Both the position numbers and the translations under genes were made by a program. DNA of 64,000 nucleotides from CAYRJD01 sp965205925 (lineage in GTDB: Bacteria; Actinomycetota; Acidimicrobiia; Acidimicrobiales; Poriferisodalaceae), in contig OZ242183.1 in the NCBI GenBank assembly GCA_965205925.1, positions 1,054,001-1,118,000 of the forward strand, in the 5' to 3' direction. Below are positions 1-9,484 of this stretch, one piece after another (position 1 is the stretch's first letter; each line of letters begins with the position of its first letter). The notes beneath the pieces are model-generated. The model was not told where the DNA came from. It ran no database searches and worked only from the letters and a program-made list of their open reading frames with translations.

Positions 1-852
1 GATAACTGGGTTGGTCAAGGTGCCAATTCCTTCAATGGTGATAGCCACCTCATCGCCTGGTGCTAACAGTTTTGGTGGATCAAAGAACACTCCCACGCCT
101 GCAGGCGTTCCGGTGGTAACTATCGTCCCAGGCTCCAAAGTGAACGCGGTGGTTATGTGCTCTATCAGCTTGTAGCAGTCAAAAATCAGATCGTTGGTGT
201 TGGAGTCTTGGCGCACCTCACCATTGACCGTGGTTTTCAACGCCAGCGAATGTGGATCGATTTCGTCCCTGGTTACTAACACCGGACCGCAAGGCCCATG
301 GGTATCCCACGACTTACCCATAATCATGGTCGGGCTCGCCATTTGCCAGTCGCGCACGCTCACGTCGTTCATGATCGTGTAGCCAGCTATCACCGTTGAC
401 GCCTTGTCGGCTGGCACATGCCGGCATCGCCGACCGATTACTAACGCTAGCTCACCCTCATAATCCACCATGTCTGGTGCAGCAGATGGGATATGTATCG
501 GCGAGCCTGGGCTAGTGATGCAGCGATGATGTTTAGTGAAGATCACCGGCACCTTCGGTGTTTCACGGCCACCCTCTGCTGCATGGGCTGCGTAGTTGAG
601 ACCAACCGCCAAGATTGCTGGCGGGACACCAACTGGGGACAACACCTTGGTCTTGTCAAGAGATGTTTGAGGACCAGTCGCTTGGTCCGCTATTTGCTCT
701 AACGCAGCACTCAGTGGTTTGTTGCGGTCGACACCAGCCTCAGCTAAAAGCGTTGGTAGATCACGGTGGTCGGTGTCTATGTCTGTCAGAGTTCCGTCGC
801 TCAACGTAGCTAGGCGGGCAGCCCCATCGCTTAGGTGGCGCACAATTTTCAT
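1..852 (-). CDS. Fumarylacetoacetate hydrolase family protein (3' end beyond window)
   Basis: The minus strand reads open from an ATG at 852 to the left edge (284 codons), so the C-terminus is missing. The translation begins MKIVRHLSDGAARLATLSDG and carries FAH-fold signatures: AVGLNYAAHAAE, DYEGELALVIGRR (metal-binding acidic residues), GYTIMNDVSVRDWQ and TGTPAGVGVF. Family members hydrolyse or isomerise acylpyruvates and 2-hydroxy-dienoates in aromatic degradation or oxaloacetate housekeeping; which substrate applies here cannot be told. The next gene is a divergent GGDEF-like ORF after a 90-base gap, so the gene probably has its own promoter there. The fold assignment is sure, the substrate is not. 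Confidence 0.9.
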   Translation of the reverse strand, partial: MKIVRHLSDGAARLATLSDGTLTDIDTDHRDLPTLLAEAGVDRNKPLSAALEQIADQATGPQTSLDKTKVLSPVGVPPAILAVGLNYAAHAAEGGRETPKVPVIFTKHHRCITSPGSPIHIPSAAPDMVDYEGELALVIGRRCRHVPADKASTVIAGYTIMNDVSVRDWQMASPTMIMGKSWDTHGPCGPVLVTRDEIDPHSLALKTTVNGEVRQDSNTNDLIFDCYKLIEHITTAFTLEPGTIVTTGTPAGVGVFFDPPKLLAPGDEVAITIEGIGTLTNPVI

Positions 853-941
853 GGCTTGAACCTAGTCGGCAAGAATGACTCAGAGCTTTGGTACATACAC
901 GGCATTGCATAATCACCCAAGTAGTGGCACTCTAAAACCCC

Positions 942-1460
942 GTGCGACCAGCGCGGTATGAGCAGGCAGCGTCCAGCGACTCGATATTTGAACCCATAAC
1001 CGGCCTACCTGACGCGCGGGCATACGCCTTGCTAGTGGAACGCAAGCTTTCCCAAGCGCGACGCTCGTTGAATCCGCTTTCGTTGATAGCGATTGCAGTG
1101 GACGGGTTTGAGCAAATATCCGAATCTGAAATTCGAGTAGCGACACTGATTACAGCGCGCCTGGTGTGTTCCACCTTGCGTCAATCCGACACCGTGTGCC
1201 ATCTAGGTGACGGCGTGTTCGTTGCGATCCTTGATGACACCTCAGATAGCGGAGCGGTCTGGGCTGCCAATCGCGTCAGAACTGCAGTGGCCAGTGAACG
1301 TCAATCGATTGCGGTGACGTTGTCGATGGGCGTGGCTGCCTATCCCACGCACGCACTTGAGCCGGGGCAGCTGAGCCAGGAAGCGTTTGGAGCGTTGCAT
1401 GTGGCGCGTTCGATGGGACCTGAGCGATTAGAAGTGGCAGGCTCAAGTCTGGCAGGCTGA
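942..1460 (+). CDS. Degenerate GGDEF-domain protein
   Basis: A 172-residue product consisting of little more than one diguanylate-cyclase-type domain. The N-terminal ITGLPDARAY matches the D-x-LT-GLPNR-x stretch of GGDEF domains, PLSLIAIAVDGFEQISE matches the strand-turn before the active loop, and SMGVAAYPTH is the usual C-terminal SxGVA strand. The catalytic GGDEF motif itself is replaced by LGDGVF around residue 89, so cyclase activity is unlikely. The GTG at 942 is the first possible start after an in-frame stop at 933, with no good ribosome binding site. No sensory or membrane segment is present. It may be a c-di-GMP binding or protein-protein interaction module, or a decaying gene. Confidence 0.7.
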   Translation: MRPARYEQAASSDSIFEPITGLPDARAYALLVERKLSQARRSLNPLSLIAIAVDGFEQISESEIRVATLITARLVCSTLRQSDTVCHLGDGVFVAILDDTSDSGAVWAANRVRTAVASERQSIAVTLSMGVAAYPTHALEPGQLSQEAFGALHVARSMGPERLEVAGSSLAG

Positions 1461-1530
1461 TGTCTGAAAGACTGAGTTTTGTTAGTAAAACTCGGCAGCA
1501 AATATGCCAACAACCGGTTAGGGAGCAGCA

Positions 1531-2301
1531 ATGGCTGAAACAGATTTCACAAACATAGGCACCAAAGCCGAGCTAGACGGACGAGTGGCGTTAGTGACTG
1601 GCTCAAGCAGCGGCATAGGCGCTGAGCTGGCTCGTAAACTTGTTGAGCTAGGTGCCAAAGTAACCGTCAACTCCTCTTCGTCTGTGCAGGCGGGGACAGC
1701 CTTGGCTGAGGAGCTGGGCGACGCTGCTCGCTATCAACAAGCCGATGTAAGTTCTGAGGATCAGTGCAAGGCTCTGATTTCGCAGACCATTGACGCCTTC
1801 GGTCGCCTGGACATCCTCGTCAACAATGCGGGCTACACCCAGGTGATACCGCATCACGATCTGGAGGCTGTTACCGATGAGGTATTCCGCCGAATCATTG
1901 ACGTGAACATCATGGGTACTTGGTATTTGAGTCGTGCCGCAGTTCCGGCTTTACGTGAGAACGGAGACGGAAACATCATCAACATCACCTCTATCGCTGG
2001 GCTGCGACAAGTCGGCAGCTGTTTGCCCTACGCGGTTTCTAAAGCTGCTCTTAATCACATGACTCGCCTGTTTGCCAACGTGGCGGGGCCCGAGATTCGT
2101 GTCAATGCAGTGGCGCCGGGGCTAGTCGCTACACCCTGGACCGAATCATGGGATGCGCAGCATGCCGCCGTAGCGGAAGCCGCACCCCTGGGTCGTTCGG
2201 CAACGGCGGGAGATTGCGCACAAGCCGTATTGGGAATTCTTCGTAGCGGCTACCAGACCGGCGATGTTGTGCTGGTCGATGGTGGCCTAACGCTGCGCTA
2301 G
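1531..2301 (+). CDS. SDR family NAD(P)-dependent oxidoreductase
   Basis: A 256-residue classical short-chain dehydrogenase. The nucleotide-binding TGSSSGIG is at residues 23-30, NNAG at 98-101, catalytic Ser154 in NITS, and Tyr167/Lys171 in YAVSK. The C-terminal DVVLVDGGLTLR resembles FabG-like and glucose-dehydrogenase-like members. An AGGGAG ribosome binding site lies a few bases before the ATG. It follows the GGDEF-like gene by 70 bases on the same strand and converges with the gamma-glutamyltransferase. The substrate is not deducible. A second SDR with the same layout is cut by the right edge of the window. Confidence 0.93.
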   Translation: MAETDFTNIGTKAELDGRVALVTGSSSGIGAELARKLVELGAKVTVNSSSSVQAGTALAEELGDAARYQQADVSSEDQCKALISQTIDAFGRLDILVNNAGYTQVIPHHDLEAVTDEVFRRIIDVNIMGTWYLSRAAVPALRENGDGNIINITSIAGLRQVGSCLPYAVSKAALNHMTRLFANVAGPEIRVNAVAPGLVATPWTESWDAQHAAVAEAAPLGRSATAGDCAQAVLGILRSGYQTGDVVLVDGGLTLR

Positions 2302-2315
2302 CACCATGGTGCTGG

Positions 2316-4025
2316 TTAGTAGCCCAGTGCAGCGCTGGTAAGCATTCGAGGGTCGGAAGCGCCGGTAAGAATCTGGTGGGCTGCTCCGCCTGACTCAACG
2401 GTTATCACGTGAGCGTGACCGAAGGAGTCGTCAAAAGAGTCCGCTAGTCGTACGTCGTGTCCGCGTTCAGACAAAGCTGCGGCAACAGTCATAGCAACGT
2501 CGGTTTTTTTGGCACGATTTAGCTCGCCATCCGCATGACCTTCCAGCACTAGTTGCAGCGTCGGGGGGTCGTTCCAAGTTTCGAACAACGAAGCGTTTGG
2601 TCGGCTCCAATACCAGCGACCGGCTGCTATGGCTTCGCCTGCCGTGTCACCACCATGCAACAAGCGTGCCAACAGCTGTAGCACCACCTGAGGTTGGTTG
2701 TCTCCACCCATCGTTCCGATAACGCATCGCAGCTCACCGTCAGGTGTTTGCACTAAGGCAGGTGCCAGTGTGTGAGGAGGGCGGCGGTTTGGTCCGTACT
2801 CGGCTGGGTGACCTGGCTGCAAAGAAAAACCTATACCGCGATTTTGCAAAGAGATACGGTTGGTTTTTGTAAAGAGATGCGCACCCCATCCTGAAGCGTT
2901 GGACTGAATGAGCGACACACCCATCCGCTTTTCGTCCACAGCTGCTATGTAGTTCGTGTCGCCGCTGCGTTGAGCCCACGAACCTACGGCGGTGGCTGTG
3001 TCCGCAGAAATCGCTGCCTGACGTTGCGTCAGACGTTCTAGCGATAGCAACTCATGACCGTTGGCGTGTTCATGCAGCACATCTATTCGATCGTAAGCAG
3101 CAAGCTTGGCAGCTTCGGCCAGCAGGTGAATTGCTAACGGATCGTCGATGTCGGTTGGTAAATCCAAGCCGTCAGCCATCCAGGCCGCAGCCAACGTTAG
3201 GTAGCCCTGCGAGTTGGGTGGCACTGTAAAAATCCGCTGCCCCCAAGCCTCAATCGCAAGCGGTTCCACCCAGTTCGCTAATGGCATCGTCAGGTCATGT
3301 GCTTGATATTCGCCTTGGCCAAGCTCAATTAGATCCGCTCCGAAGTCGCCTTCATAGAATCCTGAGCGACCGTTGCTGACAATCGCACGCAGTGCTTCGG
3401 CCAGACCGGGACGACGAACAACTGCTCCCGCGGATGCCCCGAAATAGTCGTCTGCATGGGCAACGTTGACAAGTTGCTTGGCCGCTAAAGCACCAGCTTG
3501 AGACAGAACGAACCCGTTCTCGGCCAGATCAATCGCAAATCTAAACACTTGCTTCAAGCTCAAAAGGCCAAATCGATCATGCAGAGCAAGCCATCCGTCC
3601 ACGCAACCGGGCACAGGTATTGAGCGCGGGTCGCCAGTTACCGGCATGGCAAACGCGGTGGTGTCTAGCCCAGCAGAGTTCAGTTCAGGCGAATCTGCTG
3701 CGACCAAGGCAAGTTCTTCTCGCAATCGTTGAGGATCCGCTCCGCTGCCAGCGCGACCACTGGCATTTAGTGCTACGGGAGGTTCGCCCGGTGTGTGATG
3801 AACCAGAGCCCACACGTCGCCGCCCATCCCGCAGGTGTGCTGAGCGGTTACGGCCAACACGGCCGAAGCAGCTACGGCTGCGTCGGCGGCAGTACCGCCT
3901 GATCGCATAACTTCTACACCAGCACTTGAAGCGAGCTGGTCGATGCTGGCAACCATGCCTCTTGTGGCGCGGGTGGTGGCAAACGGTGCCAGCACCCGAC
4001 GGTCACCAGCGTTATCAACCAGCAC
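2316..4025 (-). CDS. Gamma-glutamyltransferase family protein
   Basis: A 569-residue Ntn-hydrolase of the gamma-glutamyltranspeptidase family, which cleaves gamma-glutamyl bonds such as those of glutathione or gamma-glutamyl peptides. The N-terminal part holds SGGTAADAAVAASAVLAV and GMGGDVWALVHH; the autocatalytic cleavage threonine is probably Thr357 in SGDTNYIAAVDE, followed by the family pattern in SLIQSNASGWG. The C-terminal part has TMGGDNQPQVVLQLLARLL. No signal peptide is evident, unlike the periplasmic enzymes, so it may be cytosolic. The start is GTG at 4025; the upstream FAD-oxidase gene ends 18 bases away on the same strand, suggesting a three-gene operon with the GDPD gene. Confidence 0.9.
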   Translation of the reverse strand: MLVDNAGDRRVLAPFATTRATRGMVASIDQLASSAGVEVMRSGGTAADAAVAASAVLAVTAQHTCGMGGDVWALVHHTPGEPPVALNASGRAGSGADPQRLREELALVAADSPELNSAGLDTTAFAMPVTGDPRSIPVPGCVDGWLALHDRFGLLSLKQVFRFAIDLAENGFVLSQAGALAAKQLVNVAHADDYFGASAGAVVRRPGLAEALRAIVSNGRSGFYEGDFGADLIELGQGEYQAHDLTMPLANWVEPLAIEAWGQRIFTVPPNSQGYLTLAAAWMADGLDLPTDIDDPLAIHLLAEAAKLAAYDRIDVLHEHANGHELLSLERLTQRQAAISADTATAVGSWAQRSGDTNYIAAVDEKRMGVSLIQSNASGWGAHLFTKTNRISLQNRGIGFSLQPGHPAEYGPNRRPPHTLAPALVQTPDGELRCVIGTMGGDNQPQVVLQLLARLLHGGDTAGEAIAAGRWYWSRPNASLFETWNDPPTLQLVLEGHADGELNRAKKTDVAMTVAAALSERGHDVRLADSFDDSFGHAHVITVESGGAAHQILTGASDPRMLTSAALGY

Positions 4026-4043
4026 GGCTGTTTTTGGGCATGG

Positions 4044-5522
4044 CTACGAACTTAGAGTGCTGGTAGTAGCCGGCTCAGAGCGGTTTTCGGCTAGTAATAC
4101 GTTTGGATTGAGAACGCCATGTGGGTCAAACGCACGCTTGATTGCTGCAAAAGTCGTCAACTCAGCAGGAGTGCGGTTTAGGTGCAAAAGCTCCTTTTTG
4201 GCTGTTCCTACGCCGTGTTCTGCCGAAATACTGCCGTCCAACTGAGCCGCGTAGGCGAGCACAACGGCATCTATATCACCGTCGGTTTCTCCACTGCCGG
4301 GTAGCACGTTGACATGAACATTGCCGTCGCCTAGATGCCCAAACAGAATCGTTTGTGCATCGGCGTCTATGCCATTTATGACAGCAGGTACGCCTTGTAC
4401 GAACTCCTCTAAACGGCTGGCTGGAAGAGTTACATCCATCTTGTGCGGTGTGCCGACTGCGTTGACAGCCTCTGGAATCTGCTCTCTAAACGACCACAAC
4501 TGACGACGGCTGGTGGAATCCAAGCCAACCGCTACATCGGCAACTAGATCACCTAGTTCATCAACAGCAGCGGCTAATTCGTCAGCCAAGGTCTCTGTGG
4601 GTACGATGCTGCTGGCTACTTCAACTAGCAGCCACATTGGCCGGGATGCAGCGCCGTCAGAGCGCTCATCTAAAAGCTCAGCTCTCACAGGAGGTTGCAC
4701 ACCAAGGTATGAGCTCACCACTGCCATAGCGCTATCAAACACTGCCTCAATCGCATAAAGCGAATCCAGCTTGTTGCGCAGTTTGACAGCGACATTAACT
4801 CCGGCCGAGACCGATCTCAGAGCCAGCAGCGCCGTTACTAGCTGTGTCAGCACGGGTCGTAGCTGTAACCGGACAGCAGTTACTACTGCCAGAGTTCCTT
4901 CGCTGCCAGTCAGCAGCCCAGCCAGGTCGTAGCCAGTGTTGTCTTTTGCTAGTCCGTCCATATGGCGCAGCACCGTGCCATCAGCTAACACTGCTTCGAT
5001 ACCGACTACCTGGGCTCGCATAGATCCGTAACGCACCACGTTGATGCCGCCAGCGTTGGTGTTCACCATTCCGCCAATGGTGGCCGAATCACGTGCAGCC
5101 AGGTCAACACCCACTGCTAATCCGGCCATTGCGGCGTGTGCTTGCGCATCAGCCAGAGTTACTCCGGCTCCAAAGGTGGCCTGTGAAGAAAGCTCATCAA
5201 CCGGATCGCAAGTAGTTAGGCGCGCCAGAGATAAAACTGCCTCACCGCCCAACGGAACGCTTCCACCGACTAATCCGGTGTTGCCACCTTGAGGCACAAC
5301 GCAAACGCCCGCGCTAGCTAGCGCAGACAAGGAATCTGACACTTGTGCAGTGTCAGCAGGACGCACAACCAGTGGTGTGTGGCCTTGAAATCGACCGCTC
5401 CAATCGACGGCATAACTGGCGGTAATGCTGGGGTCGGTCAGCACGTTGGTATGGCCGACTATTTCTTTTAGGCGATCAATGAGTGAGTCGCTAATTGGAC
5501 TGATTGAACTAGCGCTAGTCAT
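4044..5522 (-). CDS. FAD-binding 2-hydroxyacid oxidase/dehydrogenase (GlcD/D-LDH-like)
   Basis: A 492-residue FAD-linked oxidase of the VAO/PCMH family, acting on 2-hydroxyacids such as D-lactate, glycolate or D-2-hydroxyglutarate. The FAD-binding region includes VVPQGGNTGLVGGSVPLGG and ATIGGMVNTNAGG; the C-terminal domain carries HLGDGNVHVNVLPG and SAEHGVGTAKK, typical of GlcD relatives. A longer reading frame reaches 5570, but the ATG at 5522 is chosen because it overlaps the stop of the upstream GDPD gene by eight bases (ATGACTAG), an arrangement that suggests translational coupling. It is a distinct paralogue of the GlcD subunit at 13361-14812, not near any FeS partner. Confidence 0.9.
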   Translation of the reverse strand: MTSASSISPISDSLIDRLKEIVGHTNVLTDPSITASYAVDWSGRFQGHTPLVVRPADTAQVSDSLSALASAGVCVVPQGGNTGLVGGSVPLGGEAVLSLARLTTCDPVDELSSQATFGAGVTLADAQAHAAMAGLAVGVDLAARDSATIGGMVNTNAGGINVVRYGSMRAQVVGIEAVLADGTVLRHMDGLAKDNTGYDLAGLLTGSEGTLAVVTAVRLQLRPVLTQLVTALLALRSVSAGVNVAVKLRNKLDSLYAIEAVFDSAMAVVSSYLGVQPPVRAELLDERSDGAASRPMWLLVEVASSIVPTETLADELAAAVDELGDLVADVAVGLDSTSRRQLWSFREQIPEAVNAVGTPHKMDVTLPASRLEEFVQGVPAVINGIDADAQTILFGHLGDGNVHVNVLPGSGETDGDIDAVVLAYAAQLDGSISAEHGVGTAKKELLHLNRTPAELTTFAAIKRAFDPHGVLNPNVLLAENRSEPATTSTLSS

Positions 5523-6348
5523 GATCTTCTGGCCAAGCTCCACGTGCGGATAGCACGTCACGCAGCACAATTGGCTGATCGGTCATGATCGCGTCTACTT
5601 CTTTATCTAGTAACTGATTCATGACTTTGGCGTCATCAATGGTCCATACATGCACCGCAATGCCATGAGCATGAGCAAAACGTACAAGTCGCTTGGTGGC
5701 TAGCGGAACTATCCCCTGACGTATCGGTATCTGCAGCGTGTTGGCACGAAAACGGCGCGGTTTTCGTGTATTGCGTGCACCAACCTTGCGGACACTCCCT
5801 AATGACGCTGCTAACCGAAATCTAGCTATCTGCTTGGGGCCCATTGACAAGCACGCCGCTTCACCAAATTCCTCATCTAAGCGGGCTAGTCGAGCGTCAG
5901 AAAATGATCCAAGACAAACTCGGTCGAGCACGCCGGGTCTGCGTAATGCCTTGATTAGTAGAGGCACTGCTGCATCAATTTTCGGATCAATGCAGATGCG
6001 CATGTCGGGCCAAGCATCAAGTAACTCTTCTAATCGTGGGATTGGTTCGGTGCCGCCAACCTTGGCCTTAGACACGTCGGTCCAAGTCATCTCCGCAATA
6101 ACACCGGTCGAATCGGTTACTGGGTCTAGTTGCTTGTCGTGGAACACCACCAGCTTGTTGTCCGCGGTGGCTTGCACGTCGGTTTCTAAGTAGCGGTAGC
6201 CCAACTTGACGGCTCCAGCAAACGCCGTCATTGTGTTTTGCGGCCACAGGCCTGCCCCGCCTCTGTGTGCAATCGCCACTGGAGCTGGAACGGCTAGATA
6301 CGGATGTGGATCTTCACGTGGAGTAACTGCTGGCTTTCTGACTGGCAC
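5515..6348 (-). CDS. Glycerophosphodiester phosphodiesterase
   Basis: A 277-residue GDPD enzyme that hydrolyses glycerophosphodiesters from phospholipid turnover to glycerol-3-phosphate and an alcohol. The catalytic pattern is plain: His28-Arg29 in AHRGGAG, PQNTMTAF, then ETDVQ with Glu55 and Asp57 as metal ligands, and His70 in VVFHD. The C-terminus has HVWTIDD and DAIMTDQP, the usual barrel-closing motifs. No signal peptide is seen, so it is probably cytoplasmic. It is the first gene of a minus-strand operon with the FAD oxidase, and is divergent from the SirB1-like gene. Confidence 0.93.
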   Translation of the reverse strand: MPVRKPAVTPREDPHPYLAVPAPVAIAHRGGAGLWPQNTMTAFAGAVKLGYRYLETDVQATADNKLVVFHDKQLDPVTDSTGVIAEMTWTDVSKAKVGGTEPIPRLEELLDAWPDMRICIDPKIDAAVPLLIKALRRPGVLDRVCLGSFSDARLARLDEEFGEAACLSMGPKQIARFRLAASLGSVRKVGARNTRKPRRFRANTLQIPIRQGIVPLATKRLVRFAHAHGIAVHVWTIDDAKVMNQLLDKEVDAIMTDQPIVLRDVLSARGAWPEDHD

Positions 6349-6408
6349 AGTGTAAGTATCGCCGAGAGTGCGTTCGAGAGTGGTGTTGTAGTCAGCTACT
6401 GTGCAGAG

Positions 6409-7293
6409 GTGTCATCGTTCGCAAGAAAATTGCCGCAACGGGCAAGCACCGAACGCTTCGTTGAGCTGATCAACGAGCCCAAGATTCGGCTTGACCTGGC
6501 TGCGTTGGAGATAGCGCGTTGCTGTCGTCCCGATGATGTGGATGCTCCAGCCAGTTTGGCTTTGCTTGACGAGCTCGCGGCACAAGTCGAGGCTCACTCG
6601 GCCGTAAACCAATCAGCCACTTGTTCGCCAACTGCAAAATCGGTTACTGATTTGTTGTACGGACAGCTGGGGTTTGGTGGAGACCGTGTCGACTACGACC
6701 AGCTGGATAACAGCTACCTAGATCGCGTGCTGGTTAAACGTAGCGGTATCCCAATAACGCTGGCAGTGGTGGTGATTGAGGTAGCGCGTCGGGTAGGCGT
6801 TGCCCTGTATCCCGTCGCCATGCCAGGCCATTTCTTGGTTCGTGTACCAAACACTGAATCAGCTACTGAGCTATCAGTAGCGCAGTCGAAGTTCTTTGAT
6901 CCGTTTGATGGGACGTATCTGGGATACAGCGAAGCCAAGATGATCTTTAAGCGCCTGAGACCTGAATGGCCGTTTAGAACTGAATACTTAGAGACGATAC
7001 CGTCAGTAATGGTCTTACGACGAATTCTCAACAACTTAAGGCTGAACTATGAGCAGGAACCACGGTTCACGTCGCTACGCGATGCAAGCGGCTTGGCCAT
7101 CGTATTGGAACTGCTTATCTGCTTGCCTGATTGTTTAGCCGACGACTATCTGCATCTAGAACGCGTGCTTACTCATCTCGGCGAGTTAGACGTCGGCATT
7201 AAACACCTTGAAGCCGGTGCGCAGCGCCTGACAGGTTCCGATGCCGAGGCCTTGCAAGCCGCCGCTGACCGGTTACTCGCACGATTGAACTAA
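6409..7293 (+). CDS. SirB1-like transglutaminase-fold protein
   Basis: The frame is open from 6304, but the first 35 codons overlap the divergent GDPD gene; the GTG at 6409, giving MSSFARKLPQRAS and about 294 residues, is preferred. The centre carries LVKRSGIPITLAVVVIEVARRVGVALYPVAMPGHFLVRV and DPFDGTYL, characteristic of the SirB1/YchA family with a transglutaminase-like fold; the C-terminus looks like tetratricopeptide helices (LHLERVLTHLGELDVGIKHLEAG). The family's biochemical role is not settled. The start is the main uncertainty. Confidence 0.82.
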   Translation: MSSFARKLPQRASTERFVELINEPKIRLDLAALEIARCCRPDDVDAPASLALLDELAAQVEAHSAVNQSATCSPTAKSVTDLLYGQLGFGGDRVDYDQLDNSYLDRVLVKRSGIPITLAVVVIEVARRVGVALYPVAMPGHFLVRVPNTESATELSVAQSKFFDPFDGTYLGYSEAKMIFKRLRPEWPFRTEYLETIPSVMVLRRILNNLRLNYEQEPRFTSLRDASGLAIVLELLICLPDCLADDYLHLERVLTHLGELDVGIKHLEAGAQRLTGSDAEALQAAADRLLARLN

Positions 7294-7296
7294 GCG

Positions 7297-7929
7297 TTAT
7301 GCACCAAGCGTTAGCTCAGGATGACCGCGCAGATGTGCGCGTTCGTTGATTGACAACACGCTGCGATGCCCTTGGCTTGACGCCAGCACCCGCGTTACCG
7401 ACGTGTAATCCACGTCAAAGCGCAGGAACTTCTCAGCGCTAAATTCGAGGCAGTGCGCTAGGTATGCGTTAATCACGCCGCCGTGGCAGGCCACAACTAC
7501 AAGTTCACCTGGATGATCGGCAACGATCTGCTCAATAGTTTCAATCACTCCGCTTACCCAACCCACAACCGCTGTGCTGTCATCTGGACTGAAAGTGCCC
7601 GACGCCAGTTCGTTCCACCGGGCACGATTTGTTTGCTTGAGAACTTCCATCGGCACATAGGCAGAAGAGCGTCTGTCAAACTCGCTCAAACCCTCGCGCA
7701 CTGCAATGTCAACCGATGCAAGCCCAACCGCGGCCGCGATTGGTTCGGCCGTTTGAAGCGCTCGCGCCATCGGACTGGCATAAATCCGCTGTGGTCCTAA
7801 CTCTGCTAACCACTGCGCCGCCAAGTCAGCTTGGCTACGCCCAATATCTGATAGGGGCGGGTCTGCAAAACCTCCGTCATCGCGAATCTCAGAAATGGGT
7901 TGGCCGTGTCGGACCAGGATCAGCTCCAT
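7297..7929 (-). CDS. Histidine phosphatase family protein (phosphoglycerate mutase-like)
   Basis: A 210-residue member of the branch-1 histidine phosphatases. The phosphohistidine motif LVRHGQP is at residues 5-11, a conserved arginine-alanine-glutamine stretch SPMARALQTAEPIA follows, and the second catalytic histidine is in ACHGGVINAYLA. Length and motifs fit cofactor-dependent phosphatases that act on small sugar phosphates or similar metabolites; true glycolytic mutase activity cannot be inferred. It converges on the SirB1-like gene with only three bases between stops. Confidence 0.9.
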   Translation of the reverse strand: MELILVRHGQPISEIRDDGGFADPPLSDIGRSQADLAAQWLAELGPQRIYASPMARALQTAEPIAAAVGLASVDIAVREGLSEFDRRSSAYVPMEVLKQTNRARWNELASGTFSPDDSTAVVGWVSGVIETIEQIVADHPGELVVVACHGGVINAYLAHCLEFSAEKFLRFDVDYTSVTRVLASSQGHRSVLSINERAHLRGHPELTLGA

Positions 7930-8001
7930 TTAGCCAACACTACGAAAAACAGCAGAGAATGCGGTCGGTGCCCTACAAGCGCAGTCTGTACCTTGTAAGT
8001 A

Positions 8002-9435
8002 ATGCCTCGTCGCACCAAGATCATCGCCAGCATTGGCCCTGCCTGCGACAACGAAGCGACGCTGAAACCAGTAATTGAAGCAGGAGCAAATGTCATCCGC
8101 CTTGGGTTAGCGCACGGCTCGCTCGACCATCAGATTGACACATTCCGCCTAATTCGAAAAGTCAGCACCGACCTAAACCGCAGAGTTGGAATTCTCGTTG
8201 ATTTACCCGGACCCAAGATCCGCTGCGCAGAGTTTCCAGAGAACGGTTGCGACATCACCGACGGCAACACGTTGCTGATTTCAAGTGATGGCCACGCCAG
8301 CAGTGCGGAACGCATTGTGGTTGAGTACGAAAACCTGCTGCAAGATGTCAAACCCGGAGATCGCTTGGCATTTGGTGATGGCAGCGTCGTAATGTCGGTA
8401 ACTGCTCTTAAGGGTGATGCGTTAGAAGCAGAAGTGGTTCACGGCGGTCACTTAGAAGGGCGTCCCGGTGTACACATTCCCTCAGATCAGTTGGACATGC
8501 CTTCGCCCACGGTCGAAGATCTAAAGCTGGCTGAGGTTTTTACCGAACTTGGTACCGACATGTTGGCTGTGTCTTTCGTGCGTTCGGCCGAAGATATGAA
8601 GAGACTGAATGCAGAGCCTGCTCCGCGCGGCCCACTGTTGGTAGCGAAGATCGAGACGCGCTCAGCAGTGACAAACCTGGAGGAGATCATCGAAGCCTCT
8701 GGTGCGGTGATGGTTGCACGTGGTGACCTGGGTGCCGAGTTCAACATTGAAGAACTACCGCACCTGCAAAAGAAAATCATCGAAGCCTGTATTGCGCTGG
8801 GACGTCCTGCAATCACGGCCACACAAATGCTGGAATCGTTGCTGCACGCTTCGGTTCCCACACGAGCCGAAGCTTCCGACGTGGCAAATGCGGTGTTTGA
8901 TGGCACTTCAGCGGTGATGTTGAGCGGCGAGACCGCCATCGGCCATGATCCTTCTAACGCCGTAGAGATGATGTCGCGTATAGCGGCTCGCGCGGACGAA
9001 AACTTTGATTACGCCGCCTGGGTCGATCGAATAACTGCGGTTCGCGGCGTCTCGCATACCGCCGAAGAATTTCTGCGGGTAACTGATGCCCTCACGATGG
9101 CTGCATCACGCGCTGCTACCGCGATCGGTGCTGCCGCAATCATGTGTTTAAGTAGGTCGGGTTTTACTGCTCGCAGCATGGCTCGCTTTCGTCCGTCGAT
9201 GCCCATGGTTGGTTTTACACCTGACTCGCGCACCGCTCACCAGCTTTCTCTGTCGTGGGGAGTCGAGCCGTTTTTGTTTGAGGAAAACTGGTCGCCAACG
9301 GAAAACGCAACCAGAGCTGTAACGGCGGCGGCGGATGCTGGGCTAGTCAAATCGGGTGACATGGTGGTGGTGGTGTCGGGTTCAAGTACAGAATCACACG
9401 CCACTGACACCATGCGTGTGGTTCGGGTTGCCTAG
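8002..9435 (+). CDS. pyk: Pyruvate kinase
   Basis: A 477-residue pyruvate kinase, converting phosphoenolpyruvate and ADP to pyruvate and ATP. The N-terminus MPRRTKIIASIGPACDNEATL is the standard start. The barrel carries PGPKIRC, LLVAKIETRSA (active-site lysine), MVARGDLGAE, and the signature ITATQMLESLLHASVPTRAEASDVANAVFDG with the following AVMLSGETA. A B-domain is present between residues 70 and 160 approximately, and the C-terminal allosteric domain is complete. The length matches actinobacterial PykA. It follows the divergent histidine phosphatase after a 72-base gap that must contain the promoter. Confidence 0.97.
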   Translation: MPRRTKIIASIGPACDNEATLKPVIEAGANVIRLGLAHGSLDHQIDTFRLIRKVSTDLNRRVGILVDLPGPKIRCAEFPENGCDITDGNTLLISSDGHASSAERIVVEYENLLQDVKPGDRLAFGDGSVVMSVTALKGDALEAEVVHGGHLEGRPGVHIPSDQLDMPSPTVEDLKLAEVFTELGTDMLAVSFVRSAEDMKRLNAEPAPRGPLLVAKIETRSAVTNLEEIIEASGAVMVARGDLGAEFNIEELPHLQKKIIEACIALGRPAITATQMLESLLHASVPTRAEASDVANAVFDGTSAVMLSGETAIGHDPSNAVEMMSRIAARADENFDYAAWVDRITAVRGVSHTAEEFLRVTDALTMAASRAATAIGAAAIMCLSRSGFTARSMARFRPSMPMVGFTPDSRTAHQLSLSWGVEPFLFEENWSPTENATRAVTAAADAGLVKSGDMVVVVSGSSTESHATDTMRVVRVA

Positions 9436-9484
9436 CGCAACTAACACACTCAAGTCACAGTTACATAGGTATCGGTAACAGCTA

